Origin: Delphinus delphis
Lineage: Eukaryota; Chordata; Mammalia; Artiodactyla; Delphinidae
Length of the DNA: 64,000 nt
Direction of reading: 5' to 3'
Assembly: GCF_949987515.2 (NCBI RefSeq)
Contig: NW_027192670.1
Location: 2,170,001 to 2,234,000, forward strand
This document shows positions 9,860 through 22,638 of this stretch, piece after piece. Position 1 is the stretch's first letter, and each line of letters opens with the position of its first letter. Under the pieces are notes generated by a model. The model did no database searches. It saw nothing but the letters and a program-made list of their open reading frames with translations, and was not told the DNA's origin. The translations under genes and the position numbers were made by a program.

Positions 9860-11251
9860 TGAATGGGACTCTTCCTACTGCTAAAACATGTCTGTCACAC
9901 CCAGAGGATGGTATACCGTCTGATCGGGAAGAGTTTGGAAAAGGCATCTCATCTCCTCATCTCCTGGTGCTCGGGTTCACCCCTCCAGCGTCTTTACTAA
10001 CAGTCTCCCCACTTGGAGATGTCAGCACTGTCAACATCCTGTTGCGTACAGTTTGGAATTTGTCCAGAGGATGAAGCGGAAGGATGAGGAACAATGAGAG
10101 ACAAGTCCTAGGTGTTCAGACAGGCACATGTCACTCTAATTTCCAATCAGGAAGACGAATTGACCAAAGGCTAGGGTTGCCCATGGAAACAGTATAGGGC
10201 TTGAGGAAATCCCGCTGCTTTGTGGCCAGTTCCCATAAACACGAGTTGAACAATGGAACTCAGGGGCAGTAAAATTCACAAAACTGCAGAGTTGAAAATA
10301 TCCATCACTGAAAAATGTCTTGAGGAAAGTCAGAGAAAAGGACTTGTAAGCAAGGGAGAATGGCAGGAAAGGGATTTGAGGAGGTAGAAAGGACTCGCCA
10401 TTAAGCACAAGAAAAGGAGCTGAACATTGCCAACATTGCAGTTGGCCAAAAAGGGTGTATGCGTTCTTTTCTGTATATATTCAAGAAAAGGGCATACACT
10501 TTTTTAGCCAACCAAACAGATGGGCACTGGAAGTCAATACTACAAAAGATATCACTTCGCATCAGTCAGAAGAGCCATCCTCATAAAGCGTAAACAACAG
10601 AAATGCAGGACAGGGCAACGAGAAGAGGGAGCCCTGTGAGACTTATAGTGGAAATGTATATTGCCAACGGCCATTCTGGAGAAGTGTATTGTGTTTACTA
10701 AAGCATCTAAAAAATGAGCTACAGAGCATAGGGCACTTGCACTCATGGGCGTATATCTTGGGAAAAACAAAAATCGAGAGGACACAGGCACCCCAATGTT
10801 TACCCCCTCTCTGTTTAAAAGATCCTCGACTAGGATATAACTTAAATGTCTCTGGAGGGAAAAAATGGATAGAGATGTGGTACTTAGGTAGAGTGGAATA
10901 TTATTCAGCCTGGAAATCAATGAAATATGGCCAGTTGTAACAACTCCGGAGGAGTTACGTATGATCATTCTAAGTGACAGAATTCAAAAAGAAACAGACA
11001 CATATCATAAGATATCACTTAAAGGTGGAATCCAAAATGGCTACACATGAAATAAATTACAAAACAAAAACATAGTCAAATATGTAGAAAACACGCATAA
11101 GGCTGCTAAACGGGAAAGGTGTGGAGGGGTGAGGCATCATCCAGGAGGTTGAAATTAGCAAAGATACCATTCCAAATACCAAACTGATAATCAACAAGGC
11201 CTACACGGTAGCTAAAAGAACTGCACTCAGCACACTCAAGTCACCGGAAAA
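9860..11251 (+). repeat. Old-type satellite unit O1 (5'-truncated, highly diverged)
   Basis: It is alignable to the monomer from the GCTAAAACATG landmark onward, with many substitutions. It carries a decayed palindrome at 10442-10513 and an L1-derived part from about 10550. The distance from its palindrome to the next is 1,740 bp, longer than the 1,579-bp family. Confidence 0.8.
10442..10513. mobile_element. Decayed mariner-like palindrome in unit O1
   Basis: Arms are recognisable but imperfect. Both arms read GTGTATGC where most other copies read GCGTATGC, so a substitution is present symmetrically. At the later informative position the left arm has G and the right-arm complement has T, the asymmetric state discussed in the findings. 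Confidence 0.7.
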
Positions 11252-12997
11252 GAATATATACGACTGGTAAGAATCTGAAAAAGAATTTATTGATGTCTCT
11301 CTGTACGTGAATCAAGTGGATGTACAGCAGCAAGAAACAGAGCTTTGAAAATCAGCTGTAACCAATATAGTAATAAATTGAAAAAAATAAACGACAGAGA
11401 GACAGAGAAAACCTCTTACAACTTTTCCTCAGGGACGGTGATGCAACATGGATTGAACACATCTAGACCCACAGCAGGATGAGACATAAGGCTGGAAACT
11501 GTTTGCGCTAAGAGAAATGTGAGGTTGGGTGAGGAAATACACACCCTTTAAAGTAATACTACCTGGTACCCATTCAATGGGTCCCAAATCTGCAGGTTCA
11601 AGGGATCTTCCTACAGCTAAAACATGCATGGAAAACCCAGAGGACTGTACACCATGTGATCGGGAGATGTGTCTAAAATGCACCTCATTTATCCTCTCCT
11701 GGTGCTCCTGTTCACCATTCCAGCCACGCTACTTAGAATCTCCCCACTTGGAGAATCAGCACATTTAAACTTCTGTTTCACACATTTTGCAAATTGTGAG
11801 GAGGATGAACGGGAAGAGGGGGAACCAATGAGAGAAGAGTTGTAGGGGTTTGGACGGGCACATATCACTCTAATTTCCCATTAAGAATAAGAATTAAAGA
11901 AAGGCTCAGCCTGCCTCGCCGGAGCCAAAATAGGGCCTGAAGCAATCCTGCGGGTTTGAGGCCAGCTCACAAAAGAGCAACTTAAAAAATGGAGCTCAGG
12001 GTCACTGCAATTCACAAACCTGCAGAGTTATAAATGAAAACTAACGTCCAAAAATATGTTGAGGTAAGGCAAAGAAGAGGATCTGAATGCAAGACAGAAT
12101 TGCAAGAAACAGATTTCAAGAGATAGATTGGACTCGTCTTTAACGCACATGAAAAGCGGCAGAATTTCGACAATGATGCAGTTGGCCCAAAAGGGCGTAT
12201 GCGTTTTTTCCTGATTATATCCAGGAAAAAACGCATACGCACTTTATGGGCAACGAAGCAAGCAAGCAATGCAAATGTGCACAACAAAGAAGTCTCACTT
12301 CCCCCCGGTCAAAAGGGCCATCCTAAAAAATTGTAAAAACCAGAAATGCAGGACAGGCCATGGAGAACAGGGAGCCTTTATACGCTGATGGGCAGTGTGT
12401 GAACTGCCGAGAGCCACTCTGGAGAAGTGTATGGTGGTTCCTAAATCATCTAAAAAACAGAGCTACAGAGCATAGGACACTTCCAATCATGGGAGTATAT
12501 CTAGGGAAGTCTAAAAATCAACAAGACACAAGCACACCACAGTTTAGGGCTACTCTGTTTACAAGAACCTCAACTTCAGTACACCTTAAATATCCCAGGA
12601 AAGAGAACAATGGATAAAGAAGATGTGGTACTTATGTACAATGGAATATCTCTTCACCATGAAATCAATGTAATAAGGCTAGTAGAAGGATAAAGAGTGG
12701 ATTTAGGTCCGATAATACTACTTGAAATAAGTCAAACAGAAAAAGAAACATATCATAAGATATCACTTATAGAGGGAGGGTAAATATGGCTGCACAAGAA
12801 ATGAATTACAGAACAGAACAGTGTCTCACATTTAGAAAACACACTTATGTCAGCTTAAGGGGAAAGGAGAGGTGGGGTGATGCATAAAACCAGAGTTTGA
12901 AATTAGCACAGATACCGTTCAATAAACCAAATAGGTATTAGACAAGATCTACACCTTGCTCAATGAACTGGCCTCAACACACCCTATACACCGCAGA
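11252..12997 (+). repeat. Old-type satellite unit O2, complete long form (1,746 bp)
   Basis: A full unit of the long type. After CAGCAGCAAGAAACAG it contains about 170 bp absent from all 1.58-kb monomers, including the L1 tail-like AATAAATTGAAAAAAATAAA near 11371-11390. The palindrome at 12182-12253 is imperfect at its ends. Unit length fits the non-delphinoid form of the cetacean satellite (family knowledge from memory). Confidence 0.85.
12182..12253. mobile_element. Mariner-like palindrome in unit O2
   Basis: The inner arms are intact (GGGCGTATGCG against CGCATACGC), with centre CTGATTATATCCAG. The right arm reads CGCACTTT where the left would predict CGCCCTTT, an asymmetry shared with O1 and with a minority of young units. 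Confidence 0.8.
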
Positions 12998-14741
12998 GAA
13001 ATATATCTGAGGAATAAGAATCTTAAAACCCATGTATTGATATATCTCCATAAGGGAATCAAGTGTGTGCAGAGCGGCACAAACACAGCAGTGAAAAGGA
13101 GCTAAACCCCATTATAGAAATAAATTTTAAAAACAAAACGCTGAAACAATGAAAGAGAGAAAAATTCTTACAAGATTCGCTCAGGGGCTGTGATGCAACC
13201 TGGATTGACCACATATAAACCCACAGCTGGATAAGACATAAGGCTGGACACTTGGGGCTGACAGGATTGGTGAGCTTTGGTGAGCAACTGCCGAAAGTTT
13301 AATGCAATACTTCATGCTACTCAGTCCAAGGGTCCCAACACTCCAGGTTGAAGGGAATCTTCCTACAGCTAAACCATGCTTGGGAAACCCAGCAACTGGT
13401 ATACCATATGATCGGGAAAGGTTTCTAAAACGCACTTCATTTTTCCTCTCCTGGGGCTCCGGATCGACATTCCAGCCGCTTTACTAACAACATCCCCACA
13501 TGGAGTCAATGCCTTTAAGTTCTGGTATCGCACAGTCTGCAGTTAGTGCAGAGGATGAATGGGAATAGGGGGAACCAGTGAGAAACTAGCTGTAGCGGTT
13601 TCAATGGGCACATGTCACTCTAATATCACATCAGTAAGAAGAATTAACCAAAGGCACAGCAAGGTGCCCCAGAAGAAAAATAGGGCTTCAAGGAATCCTG
13701 TGGTTACGGGGCAAGACCACAAAAATAAGAGCTAAAAAATGGAGCTAAGGGCCACTGCAATTCAAAAACCTGCAGAGTTATAAAGGCCAACTATTTTTAA
13801 AAAATATATTGAGGTAAGGCTATGAAGAGGCACTGAAAGCAAGGCAGAATTGCAGGAAACCGATTTCAGGAGGTAGACTGGAATTGCATTGAAAACATAT
13901 GAAGAGAGTCAGAAACTCGACAATGATGCACTTGGCCAAAAAGGGCGTATGCGTTTTTTCCTGAATATATTCAGGAAAAAACGCATACGCCCTTTTTGGC
14001 CAACCAAGCAAGCTTGCAAAGGAAATCTGCACTACAATGAAGTCTCACTTCCACCTGGTCAAAAGGGCCATCTGAAAAAAGTGTAAAATCCATAAAGGCA
14101 CGACAGGCCATGGAGAACTGGGAGCCTTCTTATGCTGATGGGCGGGATGTAAATTGCCAACAGCCACTCTGGAGAAGTGTATGGTGTTTCCTGAAACATC
14201 TAAAAAACAAAGCAACAGAGCCTAGGGCACTTCCACTTATGGTCCTATAGCTTAGGGAAATTAAAATCAAAAAGACACAGCCACCCCAAAGTTTGGGACG
14301 GCTCTGTTTACAAGAACCTCATTTACGGTACAAGTTCAACATCGCAGAAAGTGAAAAATGGATAAAGAAGTTGTGGTATTTACTTACAAACAATATCACT
14401 CAGCAATGAAATCTATGTCATCAGGCCCTTAGCAGCACAATGATTGGATTCAGGTATGATGATTCTAACTGAAATAAGTCACACAGAAAAAGAAACATCA
14501 TAAGATATCAGTAATACACGGAATGTAAACTTGGCTACACAGGAACTGAATTACAGAACAGAACAGATTCTCAAATTTAGAAAACCAACTTATGCTTGCT
14601 TAAGGGTAAAGGTGAGTTGGGGTGCTGCATAACCAGAGATCGAAATGAGCACAGATAAAGTTCCTTAAGCCAAATATGGAATAGACAAGAGCTACTCCTT
14701 GCTCAACGAAATGGACTCAACACCGCATATTAAACGCCTAA
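12998..14741 (+). repeat. Chimeric unit O3/B0: old long-type front, homogenised back
   Basis: The first 930 bp is old-type and retains the 166-bp segment at 13097-13262. A patch at about 13843-13894 is identical to young monomers, 13895-13925 is old-like again, and from the palindrome (13932-14003) to the end it is young subtype 2. The transition to homogenised sequence therefore coincides with the palindrome edge. Confidence 0.85.
13097..13262 (+). other. 166-bp segment lost in the short monomer type
   Basis: Alignment of CAGCAGTGAAAAGGAGC here with CAGCAGTGATAGGATTGG in young units places the deletion between an AGGA at 13097 and an AGGA at 13263. The segment contains the A-rich end of the L1 part (ATAAATTTTAAAAACAAAAC) and about 110 bp of non-L1 sequence. 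1,745 minus 166 gives 1,579, the young period. Confidence 0.85.
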
Positions 14742-16321
14742 GAATGTACCTGACTAGTAAGTATCTTAAAACCTATGGATTGCTATGTCTCTGAAAGAGA
14801 ATCAAGCATGTGTACAGGGGCATAAACGCAGCAGTGATAGGATTGGAGAGGTTCGGTGAGCAAATGAAGACCCTTTGAAGTCATATTGCATGGTACCCAT
14901 TCCACGGGTTTCAACTACCCAGGTTTAAGGTATTCTTCCTTCAGCTAAAACATGCATGCGGAACCTAGAGTATGATCAACCATGTGATCGGGAGACGTGT
15001 TCAAATATGTCTCAGTTTTCGTACCCTGGTACTCGGGTGCAACATTCCAGACGCTTTACTAACACTCTCCCGACTTGGAGAGTCAGTCCCTTTAACCTCC
15101 TGTTTGGCCCAGTTTGCAATTTCTGCGGAAAATGAACAGGAATAGCGAGAACCAATGAGAGACTAGCTGGAGGTGTCTGGACGGGCAAATTTAACTCTCA
15201 TTTCCCACCAGGAAGAGGAATTAACCAAAGGCTCAGCGTGCCGTGCCGGAACCAGATTAGGGCCTGAAGCCATCCTGCGGTGTTGCGGCCAGGTCACAAG
15301 AAAGCGAGTTGAAGAAAGGAGCTCAGGGGCACTGTAATTCACAAACCTGCAGAGTTATAAATGACAGCTATCGTCCAAAAATAGACTGAAGTAAGGCTGC
15401 CAAGAGGACTTGAAAGCGGGGCAGAATTGCAGGAAACCGATTTCAGGAGGTAGACTGGAATTGCATTGAAAGCATAGGAAAAGAGGCAGAACGTCCACAA
15501 TGATGCACTTGGCCAAAAAGGGCGTATGCGTTTTTTCCTGAATATATTCAGGAAAAAACGCATACGCCCTTTTTGGCCAACCAAGCAAGCTTGCAAAGGA
15601 AATCTGCACTACAATGAAATCTCACTTCCCCCCAGTCAAAAGGGCCACCTGAAAAAAATGTAAAATCCAGAAAGGCAGGACAGGCCATGGAGAACTGGGA
15701 GCCTTGTTATGCTGATGGGCGGGATGTAAATTGCCAACAGACACTCGGGAGAAGTGTATGGTGTTTCCTGAAACATCTAAAAAACAAAGCAACAGAGCCT
15801 AGGGCAGTTCCACTTATGGTCCTATAGCTTAGGGAAATTAAAATCAAAAAGACACAGCCACCCCAAAGTTTGGAATGGCTCTGTTTACAAGAACCTCGTT
15901 TACAGTACAAGTTCAACATCGCAGAAAGTGAAAAATGGATAAAGAAGTTGTGGTATTCACTTACAAAGCAATATCACTCAGCAATGAAATCTATATCATC
16001 AGGCCCTTAGCAGCACAATGAGTGGATTCAGGTATGATGTTTCTAACTGAAATAAGTCACACAGAAAAAGAAACATCATAAGATATCAGTAATACACGGA
16101 ATGGAAACTTGGCTACACAGGAACTGAATTACAGAACAGAACAGGGTCTCAAATTTAGAAAACCAACTTATGCTTGCTTAAGGGTAAAGGTGAGTTGGGG
16201 TGCTGCATAAAACCAGAGATTGAAATGAGCACAGATAAAGTTCCTTAAGCCAAATATGGAATAGACAAGACCTACTCCTTGCTCAACGAAATGGACTCAA
16301 CACCGCATATTAAAAGCCTAA
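14742..16321 (+). repeat. Satellite monomer B1 (subtype 2)
   Basis: Palindrome 15509-15580, perfect. Subtype 2 is defined by ACAGTACAAGTTCAACATCG, AAAGCAATATCACTCAGC, CCCTTAGCAGCACAATG and GATATCAGTAATAC in the L1-derived half. Confidence 0.9.
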
Positions 16322-17899
16322 GAATGTACCTGACTAGTAAGTATCTTAAAACCTATGGATTGCTATGTCTCTGAAAGAGAATCAGGCATGTGTACAGGGG
16401 CATAAACGCAGCAGTGATAGGATTGGAGAGGTTCGGTGAGCAAATGAAGACCCTTTGAAGTCATATTGCATGGTACCCATTACACGGGTCTTAACTCTCC
16501 AGGTTTAAGGTATTCTTCCTTCAGCTAAAACATGCATGTGGAACCCAAGTATGATCAACCATGTGAACGGGAGACGTGTTCAAATATGTATCAGTTTTCG
16601 TACCCTGGTACTCGGGTGCAACATTCCAGACGCTTTACTAACACTCTCCCGACTTGGAGAGTCAGTCCCTTTAACCTCCTGTTTGGCCCAGTTTGCAATT
16701 TCTGCGGAAGATGAACAGGAATAGCGAGAACCAATGAGAGACTAGCTGGAGGTGTCTGAACGGGCAAATTTAACTCTCATTTCCCACCAGGAAGAGGAAT
16801 TAACCAAAGGCTCAGCGTGCCGTGCCAGAACCAGATTAGGGCCTGAAGCCATCCTGCGGTGTTGCGGCCAGGTCACAAGAAAGCGCGTTGAAGAAAGGAG
16901 CTCAGGGGCACTGTAATTCACAAACCTGCAGAGTTATAAATGACAGCTATCGTCCAAAAATAGACTGAAGTAAGGCTGCCAAGAGGACTTGAAAGCGTGG
17001 CAGAATTGCAGGAAACCGATTTCAGGAGGTAGACTGGAATTGCATTGAAAGCATAGGAAAAGAGGCAGAACGTCCACAATGATGCACTTGGCCAAAAGGG
17101 CGTATGCGTTTTTTCCTGAATATATTCAGGAAAAAACGCATACGCACTTTTTGGCCAACCAAGCAAGCTTGCAAAGGAAATCTGCACTACAATGAAGTCT
17201 CACCTCCCCCCGGTCAAAAGGGCCATCTGAAAAAAGTGTAAAATCCAGAAAGGCAGGACAGGCCATGGGGAACTGGGAGCCTTGTTATGCTGATGGGCGG
17301 GATGAAAATTGCCAACAGCCACTAGGGAGAAGTGTATGGTGTTTCCTGAAACATCTAAAAAACAAAGCAACAGAGCCTAGGGCACTTCCACTTATGGTCC
17401 TATAGCTTAGGGAAATTAAAATCAAAAAGACACAGCCACCCCAAAGTTTGGGACGCCTCTGTTTACAAGAACCTCGTTTACAGTACAAGTTCAACATCGC
17501 AGAAAGTGAAAAATGGATAAAGAACTTGTGGTACTTACGTACAATGCAGTATCACTCAGCAATGAAATCTGTGTCATCAGGCGCGTAGCAGTGCAATGAG
17601 TGGATTCAGGTACGATGATTCTAACTGAAATAAGTCACACAGAAAAAGAAACATCATAAGATATCACTAATACACAGAATGTAAACTTGGCTACACAGGA
17701 ACTGAATTCCAAAACAGAACAGGGTCTCAAATTTAGAAAACCACCTTATGCTTGCTTAAGGGGAAAGGTGAGTTGGGGTGCTGCATAAAACCAGAGATTG
17801 AAATGAGCACAGATAAAGTTCCTTAAGCCAAATATGGAATAGACAAGAGCTACTCCTTGCTCAACGAAATGGACTCCACACCCCATATTAAACGCCTAA
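16322..17899 (+). repeat. Satellite monomer B2 (subtype 2 to 1 recombinant)
   Basis: Palindrome 17088-17158, one A short in the left arm and with the CGCAC right-arm variant. The L1 half switches from subtype 2 to subtype 1 between about 17500 and 17530. Subtype 1 is defined by ACCGTACAAGTTCAATATC, TACGTACAATGCAGTATC, CCCGTAGCAGCATAATG and GATATCACTAATAC. Confidence 0.88.
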
Positions 17900-19480
17900 G
17901 AATGTACCTGACTAGTAAGTATCTTAAAACTTTTGGATTGCTATGTCTCCAAAAGAGAATCAAGCGTGTGTACAAGGGTCATAAACGCAGCAGTGATAGG
18001 ATTGGAGAGATTCAGTGAGCAAATGAAGACCCTTTGAAGTCATATTGCATGGTACCCATTCCACGGGTCTCAACTCTCCAGGTTTAAGGTATTCTTTCTT
18101 CAGCTAAAACATGCATGTGGAACCCAGAGTATGATCAACCGTGTGATCGGGAGACGTGTTCAAATATGTCTCAGTTTTCGTCCCCTGGTACTTCGGTGCA
18201 ACATTCCAGACGCTTTACTAACACTCTCCCCACTTGGAGAGTCAGTGCCTTTAACCTCCTGTTTGGCCCAGTTTGCAATTTCTGCGGAAGATGTACAGGA
18301 ATAGGGAGAACCAATGAGAGACAAGCGGGAGGTGTCTGGACGGGCAAATTTAACTCTAATTTCCCACCAGGATGAGGAATTAACGAAAGGCTCAGCGTGC
18401 CATGCCGGAAAAAGATTAGGGCCTGAAGCCATCATGCAGTGTTGCGGCCAGGTCACAAGAAAGCGAGTTGAAGAAAGGAGCTCAGGGGCACTGTAATTCA
18501 CAAACCTGCAGAGTTATAAATGACAGCTATCGTCCAAAAATATACTGAAGTAAGGCTGCCAAGAGGACTTGAAAGCGGGGCAGAATTGCAGGAAACCGAT
18601 TTCAGGAGGTAGACTGGAATTGCATTGAAAGCATAGGAAAAGAGGCAGAACGTCCACAATGATGCACTTGGCCAAAAAGGGCGTATGCGTTTTTTCCTGA
18701 ATATATTCAGGAAAAAACGCATACGCACTTTTTGGCCAACCAAGCAAGCTTGCAAAGGAAATCTGCACTACAATGAAGTCTCACTTCCCCCCGGTCAAAA
18801 GGGCCATCTGAAAAAAGTGTAAAATCCAGAAAGGCAGGACAGGCCATGGAGAACTGGGAGCCTTGTTATGCTGATGGGCGGGATGTAAATTGCCAACAGA
18901 CATTCAGGAGAACTGTATGGTGTTTCCTGAAACATCTATAAAACAAAGCAACAGAGCCTAGGGCACTTCCACTTATGGTCCTATAGCTTAGGGAAATTAA
19001 AATCAAAAAGACACAGCCACCCCAAAGTTTGGGACGCCTCCATTTACAAGAACCTCGTTTACCGTACAAGTTCAATATCACAGAAAGTGAAAAATGGATA
19101 AAGAAGTTGTGGTATTCACTTACAAAGCAATATCACTCAGCAATGAAATCTGTGTCATCAGGCCCTTAGCAGCACAATGAGTGGATTCAGGTATGATGAT
19201 TCTAACTGAAATAAGTCACACAGAAAAAGAAACATCATAAGATATCAGTAATACACGGAATGTAAACTTGGCTACACAGGAACTGAATTACAGAACAGAA
19301 CAGGGTCTCAAATATAGAAAACCAACTTATGCTTGCTTAAGGGGAAAGGTGAGTTGGGGTGCTGCATAAAACCAGAGATTGAAATGAGCACAGATAAAGT
19401 TCCTTAAGTCAAATATGGAATAGACAAGAGCTACTCCTTGCTCAATGAAATGGACTCAACACCGCATATTAAACGCCTAA
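17900..19480 (+). repeat. Satellite monomer B3 (subtype 1 to 2 recombinant)
   Basis: Palindrome 18668-18739 with the CGCAC right-arm variant. The L1 half starts as subtype 1 and changes to subtype 2 between about 19080 and 19115, the reverse of B2. Confidence 0.88.
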
Positions 19481-21059
19481 GAATGTACCTGACTAGTAAG
19501 TATCTTAAAACCTATGGATTGCTATGTCTCTGAAAGAGAATCAAGCATGTGTACAGGGGCATAAACGCAGCAGTGATAGGATTGGAGAGGTTCGGTGAGC
19601 AAATGAAGACCCTTTGAAGTCATATTGCATGGTACACATTACTCGGGTATTAACTCTCCAGGTTTAAGGTATTCTTCCTTCAGCTAAAACATGCATGTGG
19701 AACCCAAGTATGATCAACCATGTGAACGGGAGACGTGTTCAAATATGTCTCAGTTTTCCTCCCCTGGTACTCGGGTGCAACATTCCAGACGCTTTACTAA
19801 CACTCTCCCCACTTGGAGAGTCAGCGCCTTTAACCTCCTGTTTGGCACACTTTGCAATTTCTGCGGAAGATGAACAGGAATAGCGAGAACCAATGAGAGA
19901 CTAGCTGGAGGTGTCTGGACGGGCAAATTTAACTCTCATTTCCCACCAGTAAGAGGAAATAACCAAAGGCTCAGCGTGCCGTGCCGGAACCAGATTAGGG
20001 CCTGAAGCCATCCTGCGGTGTTGCGGCCAGCTCACAAGAAAGCGAGTTGAAGAAAGGAGCTCAGGGGCACTGTAATTCACAAACCTGCAGAGTTATAAAT
20101 GACAGCTATCATCCAAAAATAGACTGAAGTAAGGCTGCCAAGAGGACTTGAAAGCGGGGCAGAATTGCAGGAAACCGATTTCAGGAGGTAGACTGGAATT
20201 GCATTGAAAGCATAGGAAAAGAGGCAGAACGTCCACAATGATGCACTTGGCCAAAAAGGGCGTATGCGTTTTTTCCTGAATATATTCAGGAAAAAACGCA
20301 TACGCCCTTTTTGGCCAACCAAGCAAGCTTGCAAAGGAAATCTGCACTACAATGAAGTCTCACTTCCCCCCGGTCAAAAGGGCCATCTGAAAAAAGTGTA
20401 AAATCCAGAAAGGCAGGACAGGCCATGGAGAACTGGGAGCCTTGTTATGCTGATGGGCGGGTTGTAAATTGCCAACAACCACTTGGGAGAAGTGTATGGT
20501 GTTTCCTGAAACATCTAAAAAACAAAGCAACAGAACCAAGGGCACTTCCACTTATGGTCCTATAGCTTAGGGAAATTAAAATCAAAAAGACACAGCCACC
20601 CCAAAGTTTGGAACGGCTCTGTTTACAAGAACCTCGTTTACAGTACAAGTTCAACATGGCAGAAAGTGAAAAATGGATAAAGAAGTTGTGGTATTTACTT
20701 ACAAAGCAATATCACTCAGCAATGAAATCTGTGTCATCAGGCCCTTAGCAGCACAATGAGTGGATTCAGGTATGATGATTCTAACTGAAATAAGTCACAC
20801 AGAAAAAGAAACATCATAAGATATCAGTAATACACGGAATGTAAACTTGGCTACACAGGAACTGAATTACAGAACAGAACAGGGTCTCAAATTTAGAAAA
20901 CCAACTTATTCTTGCTTAAGGGTAAAGGTGAGTTGGGGTGCTGCATAAAACCAGAGATTGAAATGAGCACAGATAAAGTTCCTTAAGCCAAATATGGAAT
21001 AGACAAGAGCTACTCCTTGCTCAACGAAATGGACTCAACACCGCATATTAAACGCCTAA
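19481..21059 (+). repeat. Satellite monomer B4 (subtype 2)
   Basis: Palindrome 20247-20318, perfect. It carries the ACTCGGGTATTAACTCTCC variant in the non-L1 half. Confidence 0.9.
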
Positions 21060-22638
21060 GAATGTACCTGACTAGTAAGTATCTTAAAACCTATGGATTG
21101 CTATGTCTCCGAAAGAGAATCAAGCATGTGTACAGGGGCATAAACGCAGCAGTGATAGGATTGGAGAGGTTCGGTGAGCAAATGAAGACCCTTTGAAGTC
21201 ATATTGCATGGTACCCATTCCACGGGTTTCAACTACCCAGGTTTAAGGTATTCTTCCTTCAGCTAAAACATGCATGTGGAACCCAGAGTATGATCAACCA
21301 TGTGATCGGGAGACGTGTTCAAATATGTCTCAGTTTTCATACCCTGGTACTCGGGTGCAACATTCCAGACGCTTTACTAACATTCTCCCGACTTGGAGAG
21401 TCAGTCCCTTTAACCTCCTGTTTGGCCCAGTTTGCAATTTCTGCGGAAGATGAACAGGAATAGCGAGAACCAATGAGAGGCTAGCTGGAGGTGTCTGGAC
21501 GGGCAAATTTAACTCTCATTTCCCACCAGGAAGAGGAATTAACCAAAGGCTCAGCGTGCCGTGCCGGAACCAGATTAGGGCCTGAAGCCATCCTGCGGTG
21601 TTGCGACCAGATCACAAGAAAGCGAGTTGAAGAAAGGAGCTCAGGGGCACTGTAATTCACAAACCTGCAGAGTTATAAATGACAGCTATCGTCCAAAAAT
21701 ATACTGAAGTAAGGCTGCCAAGAGGACTTGAAAGCGGGGCACGATAGCAGGATACCGATTTCAGGAGGTAGACTGGAATTGCATTGAAAGCGTAGGGAAA
21801 GAGGCAGAACGTCCACAATATTGCACTTTGCCAAAAGGGCATATGCGTTTTTTCCTGAATATATTCAGGAAAAAACGCATACGCCCTTTTTGGCCAACCA
21901 AGCAAGCTTGCAAAGGAAATCTGCACTACAATGAAGTCTCACTTCCCCCCGGTCAAAAGGGCCATCTGAAAAAAGTGTAAAATCCAGAAAGGCAGGACAG
22001 GCCATGGAGAACTGGGAGCCTTGTTATGCTGATGGGCGGGATGTAAATTGCCAACAGACACTCCGGAGAAGTGTATGGTGTTTCCTGAAACATCTAAAAA
22101 ACAAAGCAACAGAGCCTAGGGCACTTCCACTTATGGTCCTATAGCTTAGGGAAATTAAAATCAAAAAGACACAGCCACCCCAAAGTTTGGGACGCCTCTG
22201 TTTACAAGAACCTCGTTTACCGTACAAGTTCAATATCACAGAAAGTGAAAAATGGATAAAGAACTTGTGGTACTTACGTACAATGCAGTATCACCCAGCA
22301 ATGAAATCTATGTCATCAGGCCCGTAGCAGCATAATGAGTGGATTCAGGTACGATGATTCTAACTGAAATAAGTCACACAGAAAAAGAAACATCAAAAGA
22401 TATCACTAATACACGGATTGTAAACTTGGCTACACTCGAACTGCATTCCAAAACAGAACAGGGTCTCAAATTTAGAAAACCAACTTATGCTTGCTTAAGG
22501 GGAAAGGTGAGTTGGGGTGCTGCATAAAACCAGAGATTGAAATGAGCACAGATAAAGTTCCTTAAGCCAAATATGGAACAGACAAGAGCTACTCCTTGCT
22601 CAACGAAATGGACTCAACACCCCATATTAAATGCCTAA
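21060..22638 (+). repeat. Satellite monomer B5 (subtype 1)
   Basis: Palindrome 21827-21897, damaged in the left arm (TTTGCC, one A lost, GGGCATATGCG). The same left-arm damage is in the next unit, so the two share a recent ancestor in this part. Confidence 0.9.
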
